Origin: an uncultured Roseicyclus sp.
GTDB lineage: Bacteria > Pseudomonadota > Alphaproteobacteria > Rhodobacterales > Rhodobacteraceae
Assembly (NCBI GenBank): GCA_947500415.1
Contig: CANMRT010000001.1
Coordinates: forward strand, 146,982-210,981
Reading direction: 5' to 3'
Length of the DNA stretch: 64,000 nt
The notes under the pieces were generated by a model. That model saw nothing but the letters and a program-made list of their open reading frames with translations. It searched no databases and was not told the DNA's origin. Below, piece by piece: positions 53,781 through 63,548 of the stretch (positions are counted from its first letter, which is position 1; each line of letters begins with the position of its first letter). A program made the position numbers and the translations under genes.

Positions 53781-54683
53781 ATGGATTGGCGTGACATCCC
53801 CTCCCTCTCTGCGTTGCGCGCGTTTGAGGCGGCAGCACGCCTTGGGTCCTTGTCCGAGGCGGCGCGCACGCTGAATGTGACCCACGCCGCCGTCGCCGCC
53901 CATGTGCGGGCACTTGAGGCGGAGTTTGGCCAACCCCTGCTGACGCGCGCGGGTCGCGGCATGACGCCAACTGCGGCAGGCGCCGAATTGGCGCGCGATC
54001 TGGGGACCGGCTTTGCGGAGATTGCCGCCGGTGTACGCGCGGCGCGGCAGGGGCGTGAAGATCGCCCGGTGATCCTGACGACCACACCCAGTTTCGCGCA
54101 GAGCTGGCTTATGCCGCGCCTCGCCGCGTTCTGGTCCGACCATCCCGACGTTCCACTGACCGTGCAGACGGATCACAACATGATCGACCTGCGCCGCGAA
54201 GGCGTCGATCTGGCCATCCGCCATGGGCAAGGACCCTGGCCGGGGTTGGAGGGCACCGTTCTAACCCGGGCGTCCATGGTGATTGTGGCACAGCCGGGCC
54301 GCTTCGATGTGCCATTCGAGTGCTGCACGCCCGAGGCATGGGAGCATGTCAAAACGCTGCCCTGGCTACACGACATGTCACATTCTGAATTCAACAAGCG
54401 GCTGGTCCGGCTTGGGATCGACCCTGAGGCGCTGCAGATGACCAAACTGCAATCCAATGCCCTGATCCTGCCTGCCTGCCGTGCAGGCGCGGGTGTTTCA
54501 GCGCAGCCTCAGGCTTTGGTCGAACAGGACATCGCAGAAGGGCGCCTTGAGGTGCTGGCCGAGGAAACCATGAGCGATATGGCCTATCACCTTCTGCACT
54601 TGCCCGGCCCCCTCAGCCGACGTGCGCAGACTTTCGTCACCTGGTTGAAACGCGACTTGCAACGTGAACGTAAAGCGGGCTGA
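53781..54683 (+). CDS. LysR-family transcriptional regulator (GcvA-like)
   Basis: A 300-residue LysR regulator. The helix-turn-helix is at residues 1-65 (LRAFEAAARLGSLSEAARTL, then HAAVAAHVRALE). The ligand domain begins at about residue 90, with FAQSWLMPRLAAFWSDHPDV and the DLRREGVDLAIRHGQG motif of the GcvA subgroup. It is divergent from the 53-residue gene, and the target is not clear from context. Confidence 0.9.
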   Translation: MDWRDIPSLSALRAFEAAARLGSLSEAARTLNVTHAAVAAHVRALEAEFGQPLLTRAGRGMTPTAAGAELARDLGTGFAEIAAGVRAARQGREDRPVILTTTPSFAQSWLMPRLAAFWSDHPDVPLTVQTDHNMIDLRREGVDLAIRHGQGPWPGLEGTVLTRASMVIVAQPGRFDVPFECCTPEAWEHVKTLPWLHDMSHSEFNKRLVRLGIDPEALQMTKLQSNALILPACRAGAGVSAQPQALVEQDIAEGRLEVLAEETMSDMAYHLLHLPGPLSRRAQTFVTWLKRDLQRERKAG

Positions 54684-54707
54684 CTGGGTCCACCAGAAGG
54701 AGCATCC

Positions 54708-55118
54708 ATGTCCCGTTTCAAAGGCTTCGTGCGTATCGCGTCGAGCTATGACCTTATGGAGGTCCGCATGGCCGTTGCAGCGCTGGAAGGCGCCGACATC
54801 CTGGCCATTGCCCCAGGGACCGAGCTTTCAAACACGCTGCCCCACGCTAGCCTGGCTTTTGGCCCGATGGAAATTCACGTGCCCGCTGACAAGGCCGATG
54901 AAGCGGCTGCGCTTTTGAACGCTGTAGCTGCCGGAACGGTTATTCCCCACGATCAGCGCGACTTGGTGGAAGACCCCGATGATCCACCCGAACCACTCCG
55001 CACCGATGCGACCATCGGCGACAAGATCCGCAACTTGCTTGGGTTTGTGGTTGGCGGTGTGTCTCAGCCGTTGAAAGGACTCCTGGTCGAAAAACGGAAC
55101 CGCACCCCGCGCGACTAG
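54708..55118 (+). CDS. DUF2007-like protein
   Basis: A 136-residue cytoplasmic protein. The N-terminal 70 residues (FVRIASSYDLMEVRMAVAALEG and PMEIHVPADKADEAAALLN) resemble the DUF2007 fold, a small alpha/beta domain proposed to sense or signal. The rest is a charged linker and a hydrophobic stretch, LLGFVVGGVSQPLKGLLV. AGAAGGAG lies upstream of ATG 54708. The call is tentative. Confidence 0.6.
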   Translation: MSRFKGFVRIASSYDLMEVRMAVAALEGADILAIAPGTELSNTLPHASLAFGPMEIHVPADKADEAAALLNAVAAGTVIPHDQRDLVEDPDDPPEPLRTDATIGDKIRNLLGFVVGGVSQPLKGLLVEKRNRTPRD

Positions 55119-55462
55119 TTGACGGCCAGTGGGGCGCAGGCCTCGCCCGTTGAAGCGCCTTCGTTGCTCCACCCGACGAAACTGCCATTACGGAACACCA
55201 AAAGCGGCCCATCCCGCCACCGCGCCACCGCGCGATTGGATTGATCGCACGGCAGGATCGTAGGTGCGTCGCCTTGCAAGCGCGTCATCGTCTCGATCAC
55301 ACCGGCCTGCGCGCGCCCAAAGTCGATGCGTTGACCAGAGCCAACGACGTCGACCCCACGCGCGTCGAATGCCACCGGGAAGACCGGCCCATCCGCGACA
55401 GGCACAGGCGCACCGCCAATGCAGGCTCCAAGCAAAAGCGGAAAGGTATAAGCGATCCTCAC
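55115..55462 (-). CDS. Small lipoprotein
   Basis: A 115-residue protein with a lipobox LLGAC (Cys14) after a short hydrophobic signal, so it should be a lipoprotein. The remainder (VDVVGSGQRIDFGRAQAGVIE, SNRAVARWRDGPLLVFRNGS) matches nothing I know. The start is GTG 55462, overlapping the response-regulator stop (GTGA), so the two are co-transcribed and probably coupled. It converges on the DUF2007-like gene with a 4-base overlap. Confidence 0.7.
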   Translation of the reverse strand: MRIAYTFPLLLGACIGGAPVPVADGPVFPVAFDARGVDVVGSGQRIDFGRAQAGVIETMTRLQGDAPTILPCDQSNRAVARWRDGPLLVFRNGSFVGWSNEGASTGEACAPLAVN

Positions 55463-56019
55463 CGGGGGGAGCGTTTGGCCAGAATGCGCTGCAACGTTCG
55501 GCGATGCATATTGAGCCGCCGCGCGGTTTCCGAGACATTGCGATCACACAGCTCATAGACGCGCTGGATATGTTCCCACCGCACGCGATCGGCACTCATC
55601 GGGTTCTCGGGCGGCGGCGGCATCTCTTCCTCTTCGGCTAGAAGCGCGAAGGTGATGTCATTCGCATCCGCAGGTTTCGACAGATAATCAGTCGCGCCCA
55701 TCTTCACGGCGGCCACAGCCGTCGCAATCGCGCCGTAGCCCGTCAGCACCACGATCCGCGCGTCTGGGCGTTTCTCTCGCAGACGTTCAACAACGTCGAG
55801 GCCGTTGCCATCCTCAAGCCGCAGATCCACAACCGCATAGGCCGGTGGACGCGCCGTCGCGATGGCGGATCCGGCGGCAACAGAACTGGCGGCCTCAACC
55901 TCAAACCCGCGCTTTTCCATCGCCCGTTCCAGGCGGCGCAGGAACGGCTCATCGTCATCAACAAGCAGGAGCGTTTTGTCAGGGCCAATGTCCCTGAGAC
56001 TGCGATCGGTCGTTGCCAT
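55459..56019 (-). CDS. regA: RegA/PrrA/ActR-type response regulator
   Basis: A 186-residue two-component regulator controlling redox-dependent genes in alphaproteobacteria. The receiver has DDDEPFLRRL at residues 21-30, the phosphoacceptor Asp65 in AVVDLRLEDGNG, and a Lys in DYLSKPAD. A short linker leads to the Fis-type helix-turn-helix (NVSETARRLNMHRRTLQRILAKRSPR), which is nearly invariant in RegA proteins. No regB or senC gene is nearby, although these often adjoin regA. The start was set at ATG 56019, with GAGGAGAC upstream. Confidence 0.9.
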   Translation of the reverse strand: MATTDRSLRDIGPDKTLLLVDDDEPFLRRLERAMEKRGFEVEAASSVAAGSAIATARPPAYAVVDLRLEDGNGLDVVERLREKRPDARIVVLTGYGAIATAVAAVKMGATDYLSKPADANDITFALLAEEEEMPPPPENPMSADRVRWEHIQRVYELCDRNVSETARRLNMHRRTLQRILAKRSPR

Positions 56020-56114
56020 CTGGTCGTCTCCTCTCATCCCTCCCTCTAAGGTATAGGAATGAAAGCGAAATGGTCAAACGGTCGCAGGTGAAAACGTTTG
56101 GTAAGGCCAAGAAA

Positions 56115-56140
56115 AAAGGGCGCCCGTATGGACGCCCTTT
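56115..56140 (-). terminator. Rho-independent terminator of trxA
   Basis: An 8-bp stem AAAGGGCG / CGCCCTTT with a 10-base loop, followed by TTTTTT on the minus strand, about 20 bases past the trxA stop. Confidence 0.8.
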
Positions 56141-56160
56141 CGCAATTCAATGTCGAAGGA

Positions 56161-56481
56161 TCAGACAGCTTCGTCGATCCACTTCTGAAGCGCGGCTTTT
56201 GGTGCAGCGCCCACTTTGTTCGAGACGACTTCGCCACCGTTGAACATGAACAGAGCAGGAATGCCACGCACGCCAAGCTGCATCGGCGCATTCGGGTTCT
56301 CGTCCACGTTGACCTTAACGATCTTCACGCGGCCTTCGTATTCGGACGAAAGCTCTTCCAGCGCTGGGCCGATCTGTTTGCACGGGCCGCACCATTCGGC
56401 CCAGAAGTCGACAACGACGGGGATGTCGGATTGCTTCACTTCGGCGTCAAATGTGGCGTCGGTGACGGCGGTGGTAGCCAT
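56161..56481 (-). CDS. trxA: Thioredoxin
   Basis: A 106-residue cytosolic disulfide reductase. The redox motif is WCGPC, near residues 29-33, and the cis-Pro is in [12 protein letters not shown]. The length is standard. GGAGGG lies upstream of ATG 56481. It follows addA, as in other Rhodobacterales, and precedes the regA-like gene, with a terminator between them. Confidence 0.97.
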   Translation of the reverse strand: MATTAVTDATFDAEVKQSDIPVVVDFWAEWCGPCKQIGPALEELSSEYEGRVKIVKVNVDENPNAPMQLGVRGIPALFMFNGGEVVSNKVGAAPKAALQKWIDEAV

Positions 56482-56544
56482 GGGTATGCCCTCCAGGCAA
56501 ATTTGAATTTCGGAGTCGGAAGCTATGGACGCAGGCTAGCCGGG

Positions 56545-59500
56545 TCAAGCACCCCTAGCGCGTTTGAGCGCTTCAGACACGATATCGTGTGGCAGTTCCA
56601 TCAACCAACCCGTGCGCGACCACAGGATTGCAGTGACGATTTCATGCGCCGGGTAAACGGCTTGCAGCATTTCCGCATACGCCCCCATCTGGCGCAAGAG
56701 CCCTTCTGGTGTGTCCTCAACGCGGGTGGGCACTGTGGCATTTGTTTTGAAATCGACCGCCAGAACGCGGTCGGAGGCCACGATCAACCGGTCGATGATT
56801 CCCAGCATCGGAGCATCGAGCGTGGCAGAATGGCCGGTGATTTCCACCTCCGCCAGTGTCTCGGCCGCGAAGATGTGGGCGAGCGTCGGATCGGTCAGAA
56901 CGCGCGTGGCCTCCTCTAGCATTGGCCCGAGTTCGTCTTCCGAAACATCGCTCGCATAGAGCGCGGCAATGCCCGGAGCCGCAGCGGGCCAAGCCGGGGC
57001 GGGCAAGCGGGGCAAGTGTTCCAACAACAAATGGGTGATCGACCCGCGCCGCATGGCAACATCGCTTTCATCACCCATTCCGGGCAGCGCTTTAGCCCCG
57101 CCAAGGTCCGACGGCGTGCGCGCCTTTTGGTCTTTCGCAGGCGGCAGAACCGGCGCGGTGGCCCATTCTGGCAACGCCTCGCGGGCCTCATCCTCGGCGT
57201 CCGGCACCTTTGCCTTCGCCCATTCGCCCGTTTGCACACGCAAGCCCGTGCCGTCCAGCCCCGGCACCTCCAACGGCACCGAACCGACGCCGTCCATCGC
57301 ATCGGCGACGATCTTGTACCAACTCGACGCGGGCTTCTTCGCATCCCCCAACCCGCCTGCCGCCGCCACGATTAGCCAGCTTTCGGCGCGCGTAAGCGCG
57401 ACGTAGAGCAAGCGGTTGGCCTCCTCCACCTCACGCGCCTTCGCGGCCTCCTTTGCCGCCGTTACGCCCTCACTTTCGTCGCCGGTTGCGGGCGGCCAGA
57501 TGACCGGGCCGTCTTCAGGCGTGAACAGTTTGATCCGTGCCCCGCCGCCCTGCTGCATTGCGCAGTCGGGCAGGATCACCACCGGCGCTTCCAGCCCTTT
57601 CGCCCCATGCACCGTCATCACGCGGATTTGCCCCTCGGCCTGGCTGAGGTCGCGTTTGACCTGCACGTCGCCTGACTCTAGCCAACCGACGAAGCCTGTC
57701 AGTGAGGGCACTTCACTCGCTTCGTAACTCAAAGCCTGTGCGAGCATCGCATCCACAGCATCCTCCGCCTCCGGCCCCAACCGCGCGATCAGGCGGCGGC
57801 GTCCGTCGTGGCGGATCAGAGCGCGTTCCAGCAGATCGTAGGGACGCAGGAAGTCTGATTGATTGCGCAGATCAAACAGGATTTTGTTCGCTTCTGGGAA
57901 CTCTTCTGCTCGGTCTCGCAGCGCCTCCCATAGGAACAGTTTGCGACCGTGGGCTAGCTCAAACAGCTCCGCCTCGCTTAACCCGATCAGTGGCGAGCGA
58001 AGGACGCAGGCCAGCGAAAGGTCATCCTCAGGCGTGGCCAGAAACCGGCACAGCGCCAGCAGGTCCTTCACCGCGAGGGGTGAGGTGAGCTGCGACCGGT
58101 CCACCCCGGCGACCGGCAGATCGCGGGATTTCAGCTCGGCGATGATCTTGTGAAAGAGAGGCGAGCGGCGCCGCACCAGGATTAGGATATCGCCTGCCGT
58201 CACCGGCTTACCCGGCGCATATTCAACGGGGTTTTCCAGCATATCCTTGATCCGCACGGCCAGAGTTTCGGCCAGTACGGCGGAATGGTGATCTTCGCTC
58301 ACCAAATCCTGCGGATCGTCCCAGGCTGGTTTCGGGGCCTTGGGTGCGGGCTCGATATGTGGCCAAAGATCAACACGACCGGGCTTTTCGAAAAACGCTT
58401 CATGTTCAACGCCTTCCCCCAGACCGGGCGCGCCGAGGCCAGCAGCCACTCGGTCCACCAAATCAAGGATCGGCGGGGCGGAACGGAAGGAGTGGATCAG
58501 TTTCGCGTCCGGCTCGAACGGGGCGCCAATGGCGGTCAGGCGTTCGTTGAAGAAATCGCGCATCCGGTCGAATTCGGCGGGGTCCGCGCCCTGGAACGAA
58601 TAGATCGACTGCTTTTTGTCACCCACCACAAAGATCGTGCGTTGCACATCCGTGCGCGCGCCTTCACCAGCGGCGAAATCCTCGGCCAGCCGTTTGACGA
58701 TATCCCATTGCCGGGGCGAGGTGTCCTGCGCTTCATCTACAAGAATGTGGTCGATGCCACCGTCGAGCCGGAACAGCACCCACTGCGCCACCTGCGGGTC
58801 CGACAGCAGCGCGCGGGTCTTGTCGATCAAGTCGTCAAAGTCGAGCCATCCACGCGCTTCCTTGGCCCGCCTATAGGCAGGCAGGAAGGCGTCGGCAAAG
58901 CGGTGGAGCGCATTCATGCGGCGGGCTGTTTGCAGGCCGGTGCGTAGCACGCGGGCCTCGGCAATACGCGACGCAAAACCTTCAAGCTGCGATAGGTCGT
59001 CGCCCATCGCAACTTTCACACCCTTATTGTTCAGGATGGTCCCGCGCGGCTTATTGGGATCTTTTGCCGCTGCAGAGTTAAGAAATCCGGCTTCCAAATC
59101 GGCGACATCGGTAAGTTTCGGGGTGTCCCAAGGAAAGTTTGGTAAGACACGATGTGCGGTCTTGTGAGCGCCATAGCCAGGGTTCAAGCCCGGCAATAGC
59201 TTGTTTGCTAGGCTGGGTTCATCCCCAATGAGAGCCGTTTGGACAATATCCTCTTCCGTCAGTTCCGGATCAATCCCGGCCCAATCGCAAATCTCCTCCC
59301 ACGAAGCGCTTGGCGTCAGGTTCTCCGCCTTCCCCGCGACCGCCCTTGCCAGCGTTACGGCACCCTCGTCGTCCGACAAATGCCCCGCGATCAGGGCCAG
59401 TGCCTCACGCCCCTCCGCCTCCTCGGCCATCACGTCCAGCAGGTCCGTCAGCAGACGCGTCTGCACCCGCTCGTCGATTTCGGTGAAGGCTGGGCTGACC

Positions 59501-59907
59501 CGCGCCTCAAGTGGAAACCGACGCAGAACGGAGGAGCAGAACGAATGGATCGTCTGAATTTTCAATCCGCCCGGTGCCTCGATCGCGCGGGCGAAGAGCG
59601 TGCGGGCGTCGTCCAGGCGCTCGCCCGTCAGCCCCTTCACACCGATCTCTGCCAGCATCCGGCGTAGATCGTCATCGCCCTTCATCGCCCATTCGCCAAG
59701 GCGTTCGAACAGGCGGTTTTGCATCTCCATCGCGGCGGCCTTGGTGTAGGTCAGGCACAGGATGCGCTCTGGCCGCACACCCTCCAAAAGCAATCGCGCG
59801 ACGCGGTCAGTCAGAACGCGGGTTTTGCCCGAGCCCGCATTCGCGCCGAGCCAGGTGGACATGTCCGGTCGCGCCGCGCGGGTCTGGGCGAGGGTCGCGT
59901 CATCCAT
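56545..59907 (-). CDS. addA: Double-strand break repair helicase-nuclease subunit AddA
   Basis: A 1120-residue UvrD/RecB-type helicase with a C-terminal nuclease domain. Walker A is WLGANAGSGKTRVL (about residues 19-32), motif II VDEAQDTS, motif III GDKKQSIYSFQGADP, motif VI LLYVALTRAE, and the RecB-like nuclease centre RVLAVDFKTN. With AddB it processes DNA ends for recombination. The start ATG 59907 overlaps the addB stop by 8 bases. Confidence 0.96.
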   Translation of the reverse strand: MDDATLAQTRAARPDMSTWLGANAGSGKTRVLTDRVARLLLEGVRPERILCLTYTKAAAMEMQNRLFERLGEWAMKGDDDLRRMLAEIGVKGLTGERLDDARTLFARAIEAPGGLKIQTIHSFCSSVLRRFPLEARVSPAFTEIDERVQTRLLTDLLDVMAEEAEGREALALIAGHLSDDEGAVTLARAVAGKAENLTPSASWEEICDWAGIDPELTEEDIVQTALIGDEPSLANKLLPGLNPGYGAHKTAHRVLPNFPWDTPKLTDVADLEAGFLNSAAAKDPNKPRGTILNNKGVKVAMGDDLSQLEGFASRIAEARVLRTGLQTARRMNALHRFADAFLPAYRRAKEARGWLDFDDLIDKTRALLSDPQVAQWVLFRLDGGIDHILVDEAQDTSPRQWDIVKRLAEDFAAGEGARTDVQRTIFVVGDKKQSIYSFQGADPAEFDRMRDFFNERLTAIGAPFEPDAKLIHSFRSAPPILDLVDRVAAGLGAPGLGEGVEHEAFFEKPGRVDLWPHIEPAPKAPKPAWDDPQDLVSEDHHSAVLAETLAVRIKDMLENPVEYAPGKPVTAGDILILVRRRSPLFHKIIAELKSRDLPVAGVDRSQLTSPLAVKDLLALCRFLATPEDDLSLACVLRSPLIGLSEAELFELAHGRKLFLWEALRDRAEEFPEANKILFDLRNQSDFLRPYDLLERALIRHDGRRRLIARLGPEAEDAVDAMLAQALSYEASEVPSLTGFVGWLESGDVQVKRDLSQAEGQIRVMTVHGAKGLEAPVVILPDCAMQQGGGARIKLFTPEDGPVIWPPATGDESEGVTAAKEAAKAREVEEANRLLYVALTRAESWLIVAAAGGLGDAKKPASSWYKIVADAMDGVGSVPLEVPGLDGTGLRVQTGEWAKAKVPDAEDEAREALPEWATAPVLPPAKDQKARTPSDLGGAKALPGMGDESDVAMRRGSITHLLLEHLPRLPAPAWPAAAPGIAALYASDVSEDELGPMLEEATRVLTDPTLAHIFAAETLAEVEITGHSATLDAPMLGIIDRLIVASDRVLAVDFKTNATVPTRVEDTPEGLLRQMGAYAEMLQAVYPAHEIVTAILWSRTGWLMELPHDIVSEALKRARGA

Positions 59908-62860
59908 CGGCGCGGCCCCCCACTTGGATCACCCGAGCCTCTTGCGTCTCATCCCATTCGCCGAGGCGCGCGAGGTGGTCGTAGTCGCCGTCGAAACGGG
60001 TGCTCTTCACGGAGCGCCGTGAGGGGAAGCCCTGCTTGGGATCTTCGAAATGATGGATGCGTTTGCGGAAGCCCCCAAGAATTTCGTTTAGCATCGCAGG
60101 ATCTGCCGGTTGATCGGCGATATCCGGTTTGCTGCCCACACCGATATGCGCCAGCCGCGCGACTTCTAGGGGGCGGTCCGCGAAAGCGCCGCCCTGCGCC
60201 ATCAAACCCAGCAAGAACAATTGCTTATCGAAGTGCTCGACTTCGGCGGCTGTCGGCAGACTTCCGGTCTTGTAATCGTAGATCGCCACCCGTCCATCGG
60301 GCAACGCGTCGATACGGTCCGCCACGCCGGTTAGGGACAGCGACAGGCCGGGCACATCCCAACTCTTGCGCTTTTCCCGGACCCATGGGACGGCCAAGGC
60401 GCGTAGTTTCGCCTCCTCCTCAAGATACCAGGGCAGAATGCGCTGCAAGCGCGCGTCCCAGAATTGACGGGTGGCAGGCCATGGGGCGTCGGCCAACAGC
60501 TTACGCTTGGCGATTTCCATGAATTGATCCGCTGCGTCTGCGGGAAGACCGCTTTTGGTCTCATCCACAAACGTCTCGAATATCGCGTGAACAACCGTGC
60601 CCCGCAGGCGCGCGTCCGGGCTGGCGCGTAGGGGGTCGATTGGGCGCAGGCGCAGGATACGTTTGGCGTAGATCGCGTAGGGGTCACGGATCAGTTTTTC
60701 GACTTCGGTGACGGACAGTTCCGTCAGGCGCGGGCTGATTTGCGGCGCGGGGGCGGGGCGCGGTTCGGGCGCGATTTTGGCCTCCGGGCTCGTCAGTGCG
60801 GATACCTTCGCCAACCAATCGGCCCCGCGCGCGCGCATGTCCTTGAGCGCCTGTTCGGAGGCCTCGCTTGCCCCGCCAAGCAAATTGACCAAGCGGTTGA
60901 GCCAGCGGGCCGGGACCGTATCCGTCTCATCATCCCGTTTGGCGCGGCTGAGCCAGACCTCGCCGCCCGCTATGCCTTGCTGGAAATCATGGGCGCTCAG
61001 ACCGATGACGCGATCTGGCAAGCGCAGCCCGGCCTCGGCCCGCAGAGGGCGGTTGAGCCACGGGTCAGCCTCCGCCGCGCTGGGCCATGTGCCTTCGTTC
61101 AGACCCGCGAGAATAGTGATATCCGCGCCTTGAACGCGCGCCTCCTGCGTGCCCCAGATCAAGACGTCGGCATGGGGGCGTAGGGCAAAACGCACCTCGC
61201 GATCGTGGGCGAGCGAGGTGAAGAAGTCCGCATAGTCGCGGGCGGACATCGCGCCACCGTGGGGCGCGTCGGCAGCAAGATCGGCCATGAGCCGCGCCGC
61301 CTCTTCCCCCGGTTTCTTTTCATAGAGCTCACCGCTGCCCTCGTTGTCGGGACCTGCGGCAAGGAAATTGGCGAGCGACGCGTGGTCGGTGAGGTGATCT
61401 GCGATGGGGCGTTGGGCAAGTGTCAGATCTTGCATAAGAAATGGCGCGAGCCAGTCGGCCCATGCCACCGCTCCCTCGTCATTCTCTCGTTTCTCGGCCC
61501 ACGCTCTCAGTGCCTCTGCGGTTGGAAAGGCAAGGCCCCTGCGCAGCTCTTGCAGCTCTAGATCATTCACGCGGCGCGTGTGGTCCGAACGATCTGCCCC
61601 AGTGTGGCACAGCGGGTGTTTCAGAAGGGCGACCAGTGCTTCAGCCGTCACAGGCTCCGTCCGCGCCTCAGCGACCTGTCGCAGGAAACGACCCGGTGCG
61701 GTTTGGGCCAGCACCTGACCGGCGGAATCGTCGGGGACGATGTTCCAACGGTCCAACTGCGCCGTGACTTTGCGCGCCAATCGGCGGTCGGGCGTGACAA
61801 GGGCTGCGCGCTGGCCGTCTTCCACAGCCGCGCGCAAACGCAGCGCGATAGCCGTTGCCTCAGACTGCGGGGAGGGAGCTTCCAGCAAGGTGACACCCGC
61901 CATGGCGCCAGAAATGTCGGGCAGCTTCGGCCCTTCGGTTCGCCATTGGTTCGTCACAGGCGCGGGGCGCAGGGCAAGGGAAACAGCGGCGTTGCGGGCG
62001 GGATTCATCGGGGTTTTATTGCCCCACAAAGCGACATCTACGGGGTCTAGACCAGCGGCATCCAGAACGCGAGCCAGGCGGAATTGTGGGTGGTCTTCCC
62101 CGGCCAACTCCCGTTTGCGATCCTCCAGCAAACGCTGCCAAACCGCACGCGGCTGATCGGTGTCGAGCCCCGGCAAGATCACCGCGCCTTGCGGCAGTCG
62201 GGCTACCGCCTGCATCAACCGGAAGGTTGCCTGCCGCGATCCGGTGGAGCCCGCGACGATCATTGGCCGTGTCGGCGGTGTGTGCCGCCATTCGGCGGTC
62301 AGGCGATGCACCACCAACGCTTGTCGCGCTTCGGGGATCAAACGGTCGTCCATGGCGAGCAACGTGGACGCGATCCCCAGAAATTCCTGCGCGCGCTTCC
62401 AGTGGTCCGAATGCTCGCCCACATCGAGGGCTGCAATCGCTTGCGGCGTGACGCCTTCTTCGACCATCTCCCCCATGAAATCTGCAAGGCTGTCGGCCAA
62501 ATCGTAAAGCGCGGAACGTGGGGCGAGTTCCGGGTTCGCGTCGATCAATTGCGCGATCAGTTGCGCCAGTTCAAGCCGGACCTCCAAGGGTGAGCGGGCA
62601 GGGACCATCCCCTCCAGATCTGCGGTTTCCGCAAGGGACAGAACCGGGCGGATACGGGGCAAAAGCCCGGGCCCGCGTTGCATGTAGAGCGCCTGCAGGC
62701 GGCGTTGCATACGGGCGTTTGCAACGAAGATATCGACTTGCGCCAGCGCCTCGGGGCCTTGGCCTGCCAGTCGTGCATCAAGGCCTGCGATCAGGGCGGC
62801 GCAGAAATCGACACCGAGTGGTGTGGCGTAGATCCGGGCGCTGGGGGATGGGTCAAACAT
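59900..62860 (-). CDS. addB: Double-strand break repair nuclease subunit AddB
   Basis: A 986-residue partner of AddA. It starts MFDPSPSARIYATPLGVDFC. An inactivated helicase-like N-terminal half (VAGSTGSRQATFRLMQAVA replaces a true Walker A) is followed by a C-terminal RecB-family nuclease with DRIDALPDGRVAIYDYKTG. The start was set at ATG 62860, 8 bases inside the murU gene's end; the longer frame of 72 extra codons lies in that gene. Confidence 0.94.
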   Translation of the reverse strand: MFDPSPSARIYATPLGVDFCAALIAGLDARLAGQGPEALAQVDIFVANARMQRRLQALYMQRGPGLLPRIRPVLSLAETADLEGMVPARSPLEVRLELAQLIAQLIDANPELAPRSALYDLADSLADFMGEMVEEGVTPQAIAALDVGEHSDHWKRAQEFLGIASTLLAMDDRLIPEARQALVVHRLTAEWRHTPPTRPMIVAGSTGSRQATFRLMQAVARLPQGAVILPGLDTDQPRAVWQRLLEDRKRELAGEDHPQFRLARVLDAAGLDPVDVALWGNKTPMNPARNAAVSLALRPAPVTNQWRTEGPKLPDISGAMAGVTLLEAPSPQSEATAIALRLRAAVEDGQRAALVTPDRRLARKVTAQLDRWNIVPDDSAGQVLAQTAPGRFLRQVAEARTEPVTAEALVALLKHPLCHTGADRSDHTRRVNDLELQELRRGLAFPTAEALRAWAEKRENDEGAVAWADWLAPFLMQDLTLAQRPIADHLTDHASLANFLAAGPDNEGSGELYEKKPGEEAARLMADLAADAPHGGAMSARDYADFFTSLAHDREVRFALRPHADVLIWGTQEARVQGADITILAGLNEGTWPSAAEADPWLNRPLRAEAGLRLPDRVIGLSAHDFQQGIAGGEVWLSRAKRDDETDTVPARWLNRLVNLLGGASEASEQALKDMRARGADWLAKVSALTSPEAKIAPEPRPAPAPQISPRLTELSVTEVEKLIRDPYAIYAKRILRLRPIDPLRASPDARLRGTVVHAIFETFVDETKSGLPADAADQFMEIAKRKLLADAPWPATRQFWDARLQRILPWYLEEEAKLRALAVPWVREKRKSWDVPGLSLSLTGVADRIDALPDGRVAIYDYKTGSLPTAAEVEHFDKQLFLLGLMAQGGAFADRPLEVARLAHIGVGSKPDIADQPADPAMLNEILGGFRKRIHHFEDPKQGFPSRRSVKSTRFDGDYDHLARLGEWDETQEARVIQVGGRADG

Positions 62861-63548
62861 CGGCGCGCTCCAGCATCGCTTCGGCCCGCGCGATCCCTTC
62901 CGGGTGGCCAACGTCGGCCCAGTTTCCTTCATAGATGAGGCCGTACAGCCGACCCTGATCGCCATAGAACTTCCACGCGTCGTGAAGCGAGAACACGTCA
63001 CGCGGATCATTGCGGCATGGGGTCGGATCAAGGATCTGCGCGCCAAGGTAGACGAAGCTGTGGTCGGATTTATCAAGGGTTAGGCGGCCCTGATCGTCCA
63101 TGGCAAAGTCGCCAACGCCCACGCGACCAATCGCGCGATCCCTTGGGACGAGAAGCAAAAGCGCACCCATCGTCGCCGGGTCGAATGCTGCAGTGAGCGC
63201 CTTCAACGGGTTCGGTCCGCGCCATACGTTGTCTGCGTTCAGCGTAAGCATTGGGCCGTCGCCAGATGCCTTGGCCGCATTTTTCACCGAGCCGCCGGAA
63301 TCGAGGATTTCGGGGTGTTCTTCCAGCACAGTGACGTCGGTTTGCCCGGCCAGATGCGCCGCGATCTGGTCTGCGCGGTAGTGGGCGTTCACGGCAATCG
63401 GCGTGCAATCCGCGTCACGCGCCACACTGAGCGCCCGGTCGAGCAGCGGAATGCCCGCCACCTCGATCAACGGCTTCGGCCTATCGGCGGTCAAAGCGCC
63501 CATACGAGTGCCGAAACCTGCGGCGAGGATCAGGCAGGGATGGCTCAT
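62853..63548 (-). CDS. murU: MurNAc-1-phosphate uridylyltransferase-like nucleotidyltransferase
   Basis: A 231-residue sugar-nucleotide pyrophosphorylase. LILAAGFGTRMGALTADRPKPL is the nucleotide-binding start, LTLNADNVW holds the metal-binding Asp, and the late GNWADVGHPEG closes the active site. Paired with AmgK it forms the anomeric cell-wall recycling route from MurNAc to UDP-MurNAc known in Pseudomonas and alphaproteobacteria. It overlaps the amgK stop by 4 bases. Confidence 0.9.
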   Translation of the reverse strand: MSHPCLILAAGFGTRMGALTADRPKPLIEVAGIPLLDRALSVARDADCTPIAVNAHYRADQIAAHLAGQTDVTVLEEHPEILDSGGSVKNAAKASGDGPMLTLNADNVWRGPNPLKALTAAFDPATMGALLLLVPRDRAIGRVGVGDFAMDDQGRLTLDKSDHSFVYLGAQILDPTPCRNDPRDVFSLHDAWKFYGDQGRLYGLIYEGNWADVGHPEGIARAEAMLERADV

